Shown piece after piece: positions 63,619 to 64,000 of a stretch of DNA of 64,000 nucleotides. Location of the stretch: positions 26,468,001 to 26,532,000 of the forward strand of contig CM074864.1 in assembly GCA_037501455.1 (NCBI GenBank), given 5' to 3'. The translations under genes and the position numbers were made by a program. Under the pieces are notes generated by a model. The model was given only the letters and a program-made list of their open reading frames with translations. It was not told the origin of the DNA and did not search any database. The DNA is from Lantana camara (lineage: Eukaryota > Streptophyta > Magnoliopsida > Lamiales > Verbenaceae). Each line of letters starts with the position of its first letter. Position 1 is the stretch's first letter.

Positions 63619-64000
63619 ATGGCTCGCGATAGACATCACCGTGATCGTTCTCCTAGACATCGACATCATCGACATCATCGCAGGGAGAGATCACCACCTC
63701 CTCCTCCACCTCCTCAGGCTCAGCCACTGGACTTTATGAACGCAGTGGTGGGTCTTAATGATCAGAGAGTTCGGGATTGTGTTCCTCCACCACCACCAGT
63801 TGCACCACCACAGCCTGGAGGCCAGATTTCAGCTGTTTTCAGGGAGTTTCAGAACCAGCATCCTCCCATGTTTTACAAAGGAAATGATATTCAGGCCGAG
63901 CAATGGCTGAAAGAGATTGAGAGGATATGGGAGCTTATCCCGTGTGAGTCCAGGGAGAAGGCCCGTTGTACCATTTCTTTGATTCAGGGTGAGGCCTACT
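63619..64000 (+). CDS. Gypsy gag, 5' part (open at window edge)
   Basis: 127 codons open from the ATG to the end of the window with no stop. Residues 2-22 are very rich in His and Arg (RHHRDRSPRHRHHRHHRRER), followed by seven prolines, a second proline patch (VPPPPPVAPPQPG), then PPMFYKGNDIQAEQWLKEIE and the start of the retrotransposon gag domain. This domain forms the nucleocapsid of the virus-like particle in the cytoplasm. The start is supported by the primer site and leader just upstream and by the matching ATG context in element G. It is the only frame here without visible damage, so H may be recent; protease, RT and integrase would lie to the right. Confidence 0.85.
   Translation, partial: MARDRHHRDRSPRHRHHRHHRRERSPPPPPPPQAQPLDFMNAVVGLNDQRVRDCVPPPPPVAPPQPGGQISAVFREFQNQHPPMFYKGNDIQAEQWLKEIERIWELIPCESREKARCTISLIQGEAY

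Overview
The window is plant nuclear DNA, most likely from an angiosperm with a repeat-rich genome. It is made almost entirely of nested transposable elements. The evidence is the set of Ty3/gypsy chromovirus and Ty1/copia domains, LTRs of 1.9-3.8 kb bounded by TG...CA, initiator-Met tRNA primer sites (TGGTATCAGAGC), (AT)n tracts, and one CACTA and one Helitron-like terminus. I see no rRNA or tRNA gene and no convincing host gene. The only open reading frame that looks undamaged is the start of a gypsy gag at the right edge, 63619-64000.

Layout. Bases 1-2026 are the 5' end of a minus-strand copia element (A). It sits in the leader of a minus-strand gypsy element (B), whose 5' LTR lies at 2074-3979 and resumes at 21085-22124. 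The gap holds a gypsy element (C, 3980-21079), proven by a 5-bp target duplication AAAAG on both sides. C is a composite: a truncated 5' LTR, an unrelated minus-strand LTR (F), a decayed copia gag-pol with a truncated 3' LTR, then gypsy RT/RNase H/integrase/chromodomain and a full 3' LTR. Right of B come a plus-strand LTR (J) split by a minus-strand LTR (D), which is itself split by a solo LTR (E, duplication GACCA).

The segment 9759-29289 (19.5 kb) is then repeated in tandem as 29290-46419 (17.1 kb, with internal deletions), joined through a 2-bp overlap. After the repeat, D and J run to their natural ends at 46924 and 47690. A gypsy 3' end and its LTR (K) follow; K is split by a solo LTR (I, duplication AGGTG). 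A Helitron-like segment with an RPA-like gene remnant comes next, then a CACTA terminus, and two nested gypsy elements (H inside the gag of G).

The most interesting signal is shared by the unrelated-looking gypsy LTRs B, C, D, E, G, H, I and K. Each has the same order of parts: a splice-donor-like site (AAG|GTAAG type), in most of them a cluster of GC-rich palindromes built on a CGGCCG or CGGGCG core with family-specific arms, a 66-91 nt segment bounded by CAG and AAG|GTGAGG, a short stem-loop (CAGTC...GACTG) 425-475 bp from the LTR 3' end, an acceptor-like TGCAG|GT, a GYTAGGCGG motif, and a near-constant terminus. B, G and H also have a stem-loop overlapping the primer site in which both arms change together. 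This looks like an LTR that carries its own multi-exon leader; transcript data are needed to prove it.
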